The notes below the pieces were generated by a model. It was not told the DNA's origin. It did not search any database and saw only the letters and a list, made by a program, of their open reading frames with translations. Of a DNA stretch of 64,000 nucleotides, positions 53,772-63,308 are shown piece by piece; within the stretch, counting starts at the first letter, position 1, and every line of letters begins with the position of its first letter. The translations under genes were made by a program, and so were the position numbers. The stretch is from Patella vulgata. Lineage: Eukaryota; Mollusca; Gastropoda; Patellidae. The stretch lies in contig NC_065883.2 of NCBI RefSeq assembly GCF_932274485.2, positions 72,933,839 through 72,997,838 on the forward strand, given 5' to 3'.

Positions 53772-54080
53772 ATGATCTCATTGTCGATAGAAAAGACCAA
53801 GAGCGACTTTGAAACTACAGAAGAAATTAAAACGTTTAGGCTAACAAGAGAAAAATTCTGGATTGACAAATTGAAAACAACAGCCCCCCTAGGTTTGAAT
53901 ATTCATACGGCTAGCTCAATAGCCCCTTTTGTAGTTCCATTTAGCGCAACAGCAGCAAGTGCATCCAATATCATCAGGAAACACTATACTGATCTCCAAG
54001 AAAATCATCTGAAAATCTTCACACAGAAACTTATAATTGCATATTCTAAAAATAAGGTCCTTGGTTGGGATTATCGCTAG
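53772..54080 (+). pseudogene. Short reading frame resembling a GIY-YIG-associated retroelement protein
   Basis: A 102-codon frame closed by TAA directly before its ATG and by TAG. Residues 26-34 (REKFWIDKL) followed by APLGLN (38-43) resemble the C-terminal end of GIY-YIG endonuclease domains in Penelope-like and some other non-LTR retroelements. FVVPFS (53-58), IIRKHY (67-72) and LIIAYSKNK (87-95) fit sequence found in such proteins. No catalytic GIY-YIG motif, reverse transcriptase or other element part is seen around it, so it is a fragment. A chance frame or a small host gene cannot be excluded. Confidence 0.5.
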
Positions 54081-54180
54081 GCCTGTTTACATCTCGTGAC
54101 CTATGACGAAAAATTGAGCTGGTCTTATCATTTAGCACTAACCACGTGTGTACACTAAGACACGGCGGGATTATCTTTAG

Positions 54181-54453
54181 AGAGAGAGAAATGGAGTTTA
54201 ACGTCCACTCGACACAAACTAGGTCATTTCGGGACTAACATATGGTTTAATTTTATTTCAATAATTCGCTTGCGCGTAGGGTTCTTTTGCAGTGGGAGGA
54301 AACCGGGGAACCCGGAGAAAACCCATGAGGTTGGACAGGCGACCCTACTCCTTGTCACGTACAACCGGGGATTCGAAACCAAGCCAGTTGACTCAATGAC
54401 AGGCATTATGATACAGCGCGCACGTGCTAACCATTCAGCCATCCAACCCCCCT
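54181..54453 (-). mobile_element. SINE-B, full length, 12-bp target duplication
   Basis: Short AG repeat, gtttaacgtccactcgac, core and head to ggtgctaaccattcagcc-type end. The duplication gattatctttag (54169-54180) and gattatctatag (54454-54465) has one mismatch. Confidence 0.94.
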
Positions 54454-54686
54454 GATTATCTATAGGATTCATAGGTATGAACAATCATAATTCATCTAAA
54501 TGGTTTTAGATACAATCTCATAAATATTAAAGTAATTAATTCTCTGGCGAATTTGAAACAAACATATATCAAAGCTGGTATTAATCAGCATAAATATTCA
54601 CAATATGTAATATCCAAAAGCATAATTATCTTAATGGATGAATTTGGTCAAAGTGGTGGGTCTCTAATGTAATGAATGGCCTACAG

Positions 54687-54871
54687 CAGGCCCGTAGCCA
54701 GCTCATAGAATTGGGTGGGGCTACGGAATTTTTTGGAGGGGCTGAGGGTGTGGCCGGCTAAGAACGGTCCTAAGAAATCATTATTGTTGGCAAAATATAT
54801 GGGGGGCTAATTCGATTTTTGGGGGGCTCAGCCCCCTCCATAGCCCCCCCACCCCGTGGCTACGGGCCCGT
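54687..54871. mobile_element. Short inverted-repeat DNA element, hAT-like size of target duplication
   Basis: 185 bp, left end caggcccgtagccag, right end the inverse with tggctacgggcccgt; further in, G-rich and C-rich blocks also pair. The duplication cctacag is at 54680-54686 and 54872-54878 (7 bp, 8 if one mismatch is allowed). The superfamily is an inference. Confidence 0.8.
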
Positions 54872-55151
54872 CCTACAGAACTCCCAGCGTGTAGATACGG
54901 GGGGTTTCACAGAATGGGATTTATGAAAAGCGATATGGTTGATGCATACAGATAATTATAATGAATAATATGAAAATATGGACCAAATGTAGCAATATAT
55001 TTTCAAATAGACATCTTCACAAGTGAGCAGTTTTCGCAATCCAGGAGGTCTGGGGTAGATCCCGGTGTAGTGCCGAGATATTGTTTTAGGGTTTTCAGTC
55101 TGACAAGGAATATGGTGCAAGAGAGAGAGAGAGAGAGAGAGGGGGGGGAGA
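54872..55151. other. No recognised feature
   Basis: No family recurs, apart from an AG/G run just before the next SINE-A. Confidence 0.45.
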
Positions 55152-55456
55152 AATGAAATGAAATGGGGTTTAACGTCCTACTGTTCTGCTCCTAAACTGG
55201 GCTAATGAAGACGGGCATGAGCCATACAGTGTGCTATGAGGGAAATTTCGCCCGGGCAGCGGCGCTACGGCCTACTCTTATATCGAATTCCATCTGCCCA
55301 AAGGATCTTTTACGTGCACGTCAATTTGTACACGGGACCTCGGTTTTTCATACCATCCGAACGACTAGACAGCTGTCCTTGTCAGGCCCTCCGTCCTGCA
55401 TCACTGACAAGGGGAAACCACGCCGGAAAATCTGGATGAACTTTCTCGGCAAATGA
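55152..55456 (-). mobile_element. SINE-A, 5'-truncated at the head
   Basis: gaaatgaaatggggtttaac through a little-diverged body to gaactttctcggcaaatg, where a SINE-B fragment begins. Confidence 0.92.
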
Positions 55457-55571
55457 GGGGGAGAGGGAGGCTTAAGCGTACACTCGACACAAACTAGGTC
55501 ATTTCGGGACTAACCTACGGTTCATTTTTATTTCAATAATTCGTTTCCGCGTAGGGGTCTTTAGCAGTGGC
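55457..55571 (-). mobile_element. SINE-B, 5'-truncated
   Basis: AG/G-rich start, cgtacactcgacacaaac, ttcaataattcgtttccgcg and gtctttagcagtggc. Core and head are absent. Confidence 0.85.
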
Positions 55572-55989
55572 ATCATTTTGGTAAGCATATCTTCGCAGCA
55601 TTCCTATTTTATCATTGTTGCACTTTAAAGAAAATCAAAGCCAAGCCTGGTCGTATTAAGATTTCTGTGTCACAAATAACAAGAGGCGTTGATGAGTTGT
55701 CGGAAAGGAATCGCGTGTGTTAATATTAATGGATCCATACTGTCAGGAGAATATGACGGTGATATATAATAAATAGGTCGACATTAGAGATTATTAACAG
55801 GTTATAGGTACCGTTTAAAGGTGCAGTCCAAGGTTCAACACAAATATGTAAATAATTTAAAGCATTTCGGGCCTCGGACAATTGCCGACGAGGGCAAGTG
55901 TGGACTGGGCAATTGCCGTCGAGGGCAAGTGTCGACTGGACAATTTGTTTTGTTTTTTTAATGGTGAATATACCATGTGATGTATTGGA
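55572..55989. other. Mostly unassigned, one 37-bp tandem pair
   Basis: gacaattgccgacgaggg / caagtgtggactggg at about 55878 is repeated with small changes at about 55910. tttaaaggtgcagtccaagg at 55815 has a TTAA/AG-like start. No complete element delimited. Confidence 0.4.
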
Positions 55990-56238
55990 GTGATGGTTAA
56001 CGCGTGCGCATTGGACCAGAATGTCAATTAGTGTGCTTTTGATTCCCCGGTTGTACGTGACAAGGAGTAGGGTCGCCTGCCCAACCTCATATGTTTTCTC
56101 CTGGTCCTCCGGTTTCCCCTCACAGCTAAAAACCTCTACGAGCTAGCGAATTATTGAAATAAAATTGAACCAGATGTTAGTCCCGAAATGACCTATATGG
56201 TGTTAGTGGACGTTAAAACCCATTTCTCTCTCTATCAT
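55990..56238 (+). mobile_element. SINE-B, near full length, diverged
   Basis: gagtgatggttaacgcgtg head, B-box region gcttttgattccccggt, core (gttttctcctggtcctccgg) and gtggacgttaaaacccattt with TC tail. Confidence 0.88.
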
Positions 56239-57099
56239 GTATTATATCATAACCAGTTTTATTCTTTATAATATATCTTACACACCCACTTTAACCGGTC
56301 GTCTAAACAAATCATTGAAGGACAAATAACAAAGTTTAGGCATCTGTTACATTTACAAACCACGTTTCAATACACAGTCTAGTATAATTATTAGTTACAC
56401 TTTGTGACTTGTGTCACCCCATATGCGTTACGTTTCGTTTCGTTATATTTTTGATTTTGTACTCCATCGACCCAATGTAATAAAAAAAAAAGAAAATTAC
56501 AGTCTATTCTTAATTGTTAATGTGTGGTCTGTTCGGTGTGTGCTCTATTTACCTTTTAGAGATAGCAGGATTATACAGTTCTATGGAATACAATTACACT
56601 CACTAGTCTCCTCTAGTCATTATCAAACGGTATATCACAGTTCAATTAACAAATTTCATTGCAAGATCGAATCGTAACAATTTCTAGAGATGAAAAATGA
56701 CGGCACTAAATTGTAATCGCATTTTAATTACAGGGTGTGGTATTTCGGTTAGTGTGCGTGTGTGTGTGTGTTTTTTTTAAACTTTAGGGATAAGCAACCA
56801 AGATCGAATCGAGACATTTCCTTCTGGTCAACGTTCTATGTCATATGTTGTGGTATATTTATAGAATGGAATTCCACCCCTTTTAAGGAACTGTTTAAGG
56901 GTTACTGGTTATACTTTTTAAAGCCAACTTTTATAGCGTAGTTTTTAAAGCCGACTTAAGGTGTACTTTTTAAAGCCAACTTTTTAAAAACAACTTAAGA
57001 CGTACTTTTTAACATCGTTTCCTAATATGTAGATCTGTGGTTTGCTGATATCTATATTCGGACTGCTCTATGGTGTGCAATTTATCTTTATTTTTTTAA
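56239..57099. other. No repeat family; short tandem near the right end
   Basis: gtactttttaaagccaactt recurs three or four times at about 56910-57010. An 88-codon plus-strand frame at 56411 has no recognisable domain. Confidence 0.45.
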
Positions 57100-57430
57100 A
57101 TCTGTTATTAGTTAGATTTTGTTGCGGCTTAGAGCAGACATTGGTTGGATTTTGCTGCTCCTTAGAGCAGCCGTTCGTCTAGATTTTAGGGCAGCCATTA
57201 GCTGGATTGTGCTGCGTCTTAGATCATCTATTGGCTGGATTATGTTGCTTCATACAGCAGTCATTGGCTGGATTGTGTTGGGCCTTAGTGCAGCCATTGG
57301 CTGGCCAGCCATTGGCTGGATTGTGTTGCGCCTTAGTGCAGCCATTGGCTGGATTGTGTTGCTACTTAGGGCAACCATTGACTGGTTTGTGTTGCTACTT
57401 AGAGCAGTCATTCATTGGTTTGATTTTATT
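57100..57430. repeat. Tandem repeat of about 42-45 bp just inside the intron
   Basis: About seven units of cagccattggctggattgtg and ttgcgccttagtg type, 80-400 bp beyond the splice donor of the PDE11-like exon. The overlapping 93- and 108-codon frames arise from the repeat. Confidence 0.88.
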
Positions 57431-57512
57431 GCTCTGTATAGATGATTACATCAAATTAAATATCATCAAATTAAATATCAACAAATAAAAGTCAAATAAA
57501 TAATAAAGGTGT

Positions 57513-57517
57513 CTTAC
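57513..57517 (-). other. Splice donor of the PDE11-like exon
   Basis: On the minus strand the exon ends AAG and continues GTAAGACACC, an excellent match to the donor consensus. Reading past it encodes no conserved residues and reaches a stop 24 codons later. The junction lies between codons (phase 0) after residue 268. Confidence 0.88.
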
Positions 57518-58321
57518 CTTGCAAGCGTTTCCGTCCAGGTTAACTGTTTCTCCTGTCTCTGCTACAAAACCAATAATCCCTTTTCCCCACGGCATCCGTA
57601 TACTACCGTCCCCGGTCAGGGAGGGTAACATATCGGAACCAGCATGAACGTCAAATATTTTAGACACAAGTGTCGGTTTAGTGGTGTTCTTTCCTTCTAT
57701 CATGAAAATGGACGCTTTATCTGCGTCAACCAAAACGCACAGGTTAGCCACAATTTTCGTGCTTAAACTTCTAAGATCCAGATCGTTAGAGATATCCTTG
57801 ACTATTTCTAGAAAGAATTCCTTCTCATTGGTAAATCGCAGTTCGCGCTTGCTGTCGATATCCTTACTGGGATATCGCGGTAAACGCACTCTTGATTGTA
57901 TCAACATACTGAGCATGTTCACGGAATTGGGCGGAAGTGATCGAAATTGTCTCATTTCCTTTAGGCTGCTCCTTCTTGCATCAACACCCGAATCCGGAGA
58001 CGTAGACGGTTCGTACGTCCGAAACATGTTCCGCATCTTAGATCTGGCAAAATCGTGCCTTAGATGTTTCTTAGAATTCGATCGACTGTGTTTAAAGTCA
58101 AAGTTTCCGGATTCGGATATGATCGGCGATGACGGAGTGCTGCCCTCGTTGGACACCGAACCCAGTCGCCCAGAGATATATTCCTGGAGATTGTGGAATC
58201 CATGTTGCACCAGCCACCGGTTGACTAATGCCAGGTCGGCTTTCTTTAAGAAATAGTCCTGAAACGCCTCGGGATTTTGATCAAGCCAATCTTCGACCAT
58301 GGATACTGTCGGAGAACTCAT
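57518..58321 (-). CDS. PDE11A: PDE11A-like 3',5'-cyclic nucleotide phosphodiesterase, first coding exon (partial gene)
   Basis: 268 residues are visible. PDE11 enzymes hydrolyse both cAMP and cGMP in the cytosol and carry two GAF domains before a C-terminal HDc-type catalytic domain. What matches, from memory of the human long isoform: VEDWLDQNPEAFQDYFLKKA (residues 9-28), FARSK (91-95) followed by RTYE (101-104), SLPP (128-131), SRVRLPRYP (143-151), FFLEIVKDISNDLDL (169-183), and the start of GAF-A with VDADKASIFMIEG (198-210), VSKIFDVHAG (219-228) and PWGKGIIGFVAETGETVNL (244-262). The exon stops within GAF-A; GAF-B and the catalytic part lie outside what I can find. S83 (RSNS) and S128 align with human sites reported as PKA/PKG targets (S117, S162), and RRSS (116-119) is another basophilic site. 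The start is supported by an in-frame TGA 13 codons upstream (58361-58363) and an A at -3. A possible acceptor (ttacag) ends at 58327, five bases before the ATG, so a 5'UTR exon may precede it. Confidence 0.93.
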
Positions 58322-58521
58322 TGTTGCTGTAAGTGGATGATTCCAATGGATTATATTATATCATTACAAAATCGCATAACAGAATTACATTACAATAATC
58401 GTAGCCCGAATAACAATTTTATGGAGTAACACAAAACCTCATGCACTTATTTAACGTTGCAGCTATACAAGGTTTCGTGGTACTGCCATTCATGCGTTAC
58501 GCTGTAACCTCTTTAATCCAT

Positions 58522-58862
58522 TTTAAACTCGCAGGATGAAGTATATTCCGTCGTTAAGTTATTATTAAAACGTATTTTAATCCCTTAAGAGGCTGTTGTT
58601 ATTTTACGTTTTAAACTCACAGGATATGGAGTATATTCCGTCGTTAAGTTATTATTAAAACGTATTTTAATCCCTTAAGAGGCTGTTGTTGCTGTATGTT
58701 TTAAACTCACAGTATGCAGTATATTCCGTCGTTAAGTTATTAAAACGTATTTTAATCCCTTAAGACTCTGTTGTACGTTTTAAACTCGCAGGTTGAAGTA
58801 TATTCCGTCGTGAAGTTATTAAAACGTATTTTAATCTCTTAAGAGGTTGTTATTGCTGCATG
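58522..58862. repeat. About 85-105 bp tandem repeat, four units, in the PDE11-like 5' flank
   Basis: gtatattccgtcgttaagtt, attaaaacgtattttaatcc and cttaagaggctgttgtt recur at 58540, 58628, 58715 and 58797 with progressive shortening. Confidence 0.9.
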
Positions 58863-59154
58863 TGGTTTTTACTATTCAGTTAATTGCACTGTCTGTTGTA
58901 GTATTGATGTGTTCGTCATGACGGTATCTGAAATATATAAATAATTATAGAATTATTACAGGTTTTAATGGCTTCATATGTCTCTCCAGTTGGATTCTGG
59001 ATGTTACATACAAGTAAGGCTTCCGTAGCCTGATATTTTCAAGACAAAAAAGTCGTGACGAAACCAATGAAATAGTAAACGGTTTTGATTTAGGTCAGGG
59101 TAACGCATGAAATGAGGTTGATCTGGTCTGATTTGTTATATCAACAAGTGTGTT
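58863..59154. other. No recognised feature
   Basis: AT-rich. No TATA-plus-initiator arrangement that I would defend as the PDE11 promoter. Confidence 0.4.
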
Positions 59155-59389
59155 GTCAATGGGCGTCCTCGATGAAGGAATTCCCGCCAGGCATCGCTAG
59201 TAACAACTCGCTTCCACGCTGAAGGGGTTCCTACCAGGCGTCGCTAGTATTCCCCAAATACCCACATTTATCTCCCCAACCGGCCTACAATTAGCATCTC
59301 CCTAAATAATCAGGTCACGTGAGACCGCCTGCTCTATGGTGGCACCTACAAATTATGCCCCCTTATTTCTGGCGAGGACGCCCATTGAC
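59155..59389. mobile_element. 235-bp inverted-repeat element
   Basis: gtcaatgggcgtcctcg at 59155-59171 is exactly mirrored at 59373-59389. Inside, gaaggaattcccgccaggc / gcatcgctagta and gaaggggttcctaccaggc / gtcgctagta form a short direct repeat. I found no target duplication. Probably a small DNA transposon. Confidence 0.7.
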
Positions 59390-59440
59390 TTTCTTTTTCG
59401 AGTAAGGTCCCTTTGTTGACTCGGAAACCACGTTTTAAAA

Positions 59441-59790
59441 TGAAATGAAATGGGGTTTAACGTCCAGCTGTTTTGCCCCGACTGGACTAATGAAGACGGG
59501 TATACGCCATACAGTGTGCTATGAGGGAAATTGTGCCCGGGCAGCGGCCTACTCTTATATCGAATTCCAACTGCTAAGGAATCATTAACGTACACGCCAA
59601 TGTGTCTACGGGGCCTCGGTTTTTCGTCCCATCCGAACGACTATACACGTCCCTTGCCAGGCCCCTGGTCCTGCACCACTGACAAGGAGGAACCGTGCCG
59701 AAAAATCCCGATGTACTTTCTCGGCCAACACAGTTACTGGACACAGGACCTCCAGATAGCGACCCCTACTAACTGAGCCACCGTGACTCC
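59441..59790 (-). mobile_element. SINE-A, near full length
   Basis: gaaatggggtttaacgtcca to the head end actgagccaccgtgac. The flanks show a loose duplication: cacgttttaaa before and cacgtttaaa after. Confidence 0.9.
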
Positions 59791-59995
59791 CCGCACGTTT
59801 AAAGCATGGATACTTATGTTATAAGTAGACTGTATTTTGTCTATATGTGAAGTCCATTCATCGTTTTTACAATGAGTGTGTTGAGATCACTCATCACACA
59901 ACAAACTAGGTGTTAGAGAATTCCAGATTTGTAAACTTGGATTGGAGAATTCGGGTCCTCTTGCTGTAGGCTTCCTCGGAGGTTGATAGTACAGT

Positions 59996-61315
59996 GGGAC
60001 AAATTCTGTAGAATTAGTGATGTGACAAGCAATATACGATTAGTGATGGGACAAACTCTGTAGGGTTAGCGATGGGACAAACTCTATAGGGTTAGTGATG
60101 GGACAAACTCTATAGGGTTAGTGATGGGACAAGCTCTATAGGGTTAGTGGTGGGACAAGCTCTGTAGCGTTAGCGATGTGACAAGCAATATACGATTAGT
60201 GATGGGACAAACTCTGTAGGGTTAGTGATGGGACAAGCTAAATAGGGTTAGTGATGGGACAAACTCTGTAGGGTTAGTGATGGGACAAACTTTGTAGGGT
60301 TAGTGATGGGACAAACCCTGTAGGGTTAGTGATGGGACAATATCTTTAGGGTTAGTGATGGGACAAACTCTGTAGGGTTAGTGATGGGACAAGCTCTGTA
60401 GGGTTAGTGATGGAACGAGCTCTGTAGGGTTAGTGATGGGACAAACTCTATACGATTAGTGATGGAACAAACTCTGTAGGGTTAGTGATGGAATGAGCTC
60501 TGTAGGGTTAGTGATGGGACAAACTCTATACGATTAGTGATGGAACAAACTCTGTAGGGTTAGTGATGGAATGAGCTCTGTAGGGTTAGTGATGGGACAA
60601 ACTCTATACGATTAGAGATGGGACAAACTCTATACGTTTAGAGATGGGACAATCTCTATACGATTAGTGATGGAACGTGCTCTGTAGGGTTAGTGATGGG
60701 ACAGACTCTTTACGTTTAGAGATGGGACAGACTCTATACCATTAGTGATGGGACAGACTCTTTACGTTTAGAGATGGGACATACTCTATACGATTAGTGA
60801 TGGGACAGACTCTTTACGTTTAGAGATGGAACAATCTCTATACGATTAGTGGTGGGACAAACTCTATACGATTAGTGATGGGACAGACTCTATAGGGTTA
60901 GTAATGGCGGCCGATAAACTCTATACCATTAGTGATGGCGACCGATAAACTCTATACCATTAGTGATGGGACAGACTCTTTACGTTTAGAGATGGAACAA
61001 TCTCTATACGATTAGTGGTGGGACAAACTCTATACGATTAGAGATGGGACAAACTCTATACGATTAGTGATGGGACAGACTCTATAGGGTTAGTAAGGGC
61101 GACCGATAAACTCTATACCATTAGTGATGGCGACCGATAAACTCTATACCATTAGTGATGGGACAATCTCTATACGATTAGAGATGGGACAGACTCTTTA
61201 CGTTTAAAGATGGGACAATCTCTATACGATTAGTGATGGGACAAGCTCTGTATGGTTAGTGATGGAACGAACACTATTCGATTTGTGATGGGACAAACTC
61301 TGCAGGATTAGTTGA
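59996..61315. repeat. 26-bp minisatellite with telomere-like core
   Basis: About fifty units of gatgggacaaactctgtagg + gttagt, with variants tacgattagtgatggg and tacgtttagagatggg that alternate in blocks to the right of about 60600. Each standard unit contains tagggttag, which is found within two joined TTAGGG repeats. It lies about 1.7 kb upstream of the PDE11-like start. Confidence 0.95.
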
Positions 61316-61397
61316 GCGCCGAACTGAATGACTGACTAGTAGACGTTCCACGCCTGCTTCCATATCACAGACCAGAAATAAAACTACGGTGGGGCGA

Positions 61398-61570
61398 AAA
61401 CCTGAGGTCCCGCGTGCACAAAAACGCTTGGCAGTTGGAATTCGAAATAAGAGTAGACCATAGTACATGTATATGCAAATTTTCCTTTTATGGCGTATGC
61501 TCGTTCTCATTTTCCCAATCGGTGCCGTAAAATAGAACGGTAAAACCTAGTCCATTTCGTGTCGTTTCTG
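61398..61570 (+). mobile_element. SINE-A, 5'-truncated, diverged
   Basis: aacctgaggtcccgcgtgc, cttggcagttggaattcg, tggcgtatgctcgttctcat and a worn tail (cggtaaaacctagtccattt). Confidence 0.8.
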
Positions 61571-61952
61571 TTCCTTTTATTAGAATGTGATAGTGTAATC
61601 CCTCCATTGTGCGCACATCAACTATTCTTTTAAACCAATAAAAAAAGGAGCGACCTGACAATCTAACGTTATTACAGTGACATACTTGTCTCGAGTGTCA
61701 AGTCGTCTAATATTGTGTTTGTTTTATGGCTTATTGAGTTTCACGTCACGTCACATCAACGTCACGAAAAGGTCAAGGGTGCTACAGTAGTCAAGTTTGT
61801 CAAGTTTCAATCATTCGCTGTTCCGTCATTTGATATCTTGACCTAGTTAATAAGACATTTTGCGTAAATACGTTCAAAGTCGGAATACGCTATGAGGGAA
61901 ATGTTGCCCGTTTTGAACCGTTTTTATTCCCAAATATTTCAAAAACAAAAGC
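61571..61952. other. No recognised feature
   Basis: No recurring family; a scrap acgctatgagggaaatgttg at 61887 resembles SINE-A body. Confidence 0.4.
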
Positions 61953-61956
61953 TTAA

Positions 61957-62285
61957 AGATACATTATGGGAGATTAGATAAAGAGCTGGTAGCTCTCACT
62001 ATAATAGTTAAAAACTAGATAATATTAGGCGTAGCCTCGATCATCATTACTAAAGTCGGTAAGATAAAAAACATATTCTCGATTATCCACATTTCGATTT
62101 AATCATCAATGAACGTTGACCAGCAGATCGGATTCCAATCCAGTAAATATCGCAGGCTAGCGATGCCATCGAGAGTTGATTATGGTCTGTATAAGTTCAT
62201 TAATGTCTATTTAATAATTTAGATAGCATTTCAGGCCCCAAAAAAGATCCGCAATAGGCAGATTTAGCTCTTGCATAATGTATGT
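61957..62285. mobile_element. T1 element, second subfamily, internally shortened, both TTAA intact
   Basis: TTAA at 61953-61956 and 62286-62289. Left end agatacattatgggagatta, right end gctcttgcataatgtatgt. About 65 bp shorter than the 47328 copy. Confidence 0.9.
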
Positions 62286-62384
62286 TTAATTGAATCAAAT
62301 GATGGTTTGACGTTCTGCCGATATCTTGGGAACCACCAGGAGATTCCTTTGTTTCGATTTCAATCTCTGACCAGGAATAACAAA

Positions 62385-62600
62385 TAGTCGTTCAGATGAC
62401 AAGAAAACCCGGGGCCACGTGTACAAATTGGCATGCACGTAAAATAACCGTTGGCAGTTAAATTTCGATATTCATATATAAGAGTAGGCCGTGGTGCCTC
62501 TGTACGGGCAAGATTTCCTCATAGTACACTGTATGACGTTTGTCCGTCTTCATTAGCCCAGTCGGATCAGAACCCCAATTCGGTTTATTTCTATTCATTT
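62385..62600 (+). mobile_element. SINE-A, 5'-truncated, diverged
   Basis: aatagtcgttcagatgacaa through tggcatgcacgtaaaataac to gtcttcattagcccagtcgg, with a damaged tail. Confidence 0.82.
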
Positions 62601-62612
62601 TAAACTATTGAA

Positions 62613-62862
62613 GGGGTGCGGCGAATGGTTAGCACTTGTGCGTTGTATCATAAAGTCTGTCATTGAGTCAACTGGCGTGGCAAGTACGGTTGTACGTGGC
62701 AAGGAGTAGGGACGCCTGTCCAACCTCGTGGGTTTTCTCCGGGACCTTCTGTGTCCTCCCACTGCTAAGACCCCTACGCGCAAGCGAATTATTGAAATTA
62801 AATTGAAACATATCTTAGACCCGAAATAACCTAGTTTGTGTCGAGTGGATGCTAAACCTCAT
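62613..62862 (+). mobile_element. SINE-B, near full length, diverged
   Basis: ggtgcggcgaatggttagc head, damaged B-box (gtggcaagtacggttg), core, gtggatgctaaacctcattt; no TC tail. Confidence 0.9.
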
Positions 62863-62919
62863 TTAAAGTTCATATTTTAGCGCAATAAAACATATCTTAC
62901 TTTTTCTGAAATTTCTTAA

Positions 62920-63308
62920 AGATACATTATGTAAGATTTAGATAAAGAACTAGCCATTCTTGCTATAATAGTTCGAAAGTAGATGATGTAAAATGAATAA
63001 TTTGAATATTTCATTCAAATTACTCTATTGCGAGCGAAGATATTAGCCTTTGAAGGTTTGACAGACGTGTGCAATAATTTCAACAACCGTACTGGTTGAT
63101 CGAAGCTAAGTCTCGGTCCTCCATATTTGATTAAATCAAAGAATCGCTGAACCATTCTAATCTATTTAATATCGGAGTAATCTGATGCCATCGAGAGTTG
63201 ATTAAGGCCTGGATCAGTTAATTAATGTCTACATGTAATTAATACTTTAGAAAACATTTCAGGCCTAAAGAAAGACCTGCAATAGGCAGATTTAGCTCTT
63301 GCATAATG
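62920..63308. mobile_element. T1 element, complete
   Basis: TTAA at 62916-62919, agatacattatgtaagattt left end, right end gctcttgcataatg. Inverted relative to the 39738 copy. The right flank no longer reads TTAA. Confidence 0.88.

Noticed and set aside
57119-57488. Plus-strand frames of 108 and 93 codons with repeated GWIVL / LAGLC words
   Set aside because: Produced by the intronic tandem repeat whose unit length is often a multiple of three.
57681-58256. 191-codon plus-strand frame
   Set aside because: Antisense shadow of the PDE11-like exon; the conserved motifs are all on the minus strand.
59996-61315. Interstitial telomere
   Set aside because: The TAGGGTTAG core lies in a 26-bp unit with non-telomeric sequence, so this is a minisatellite and not a run of TTAGGG.
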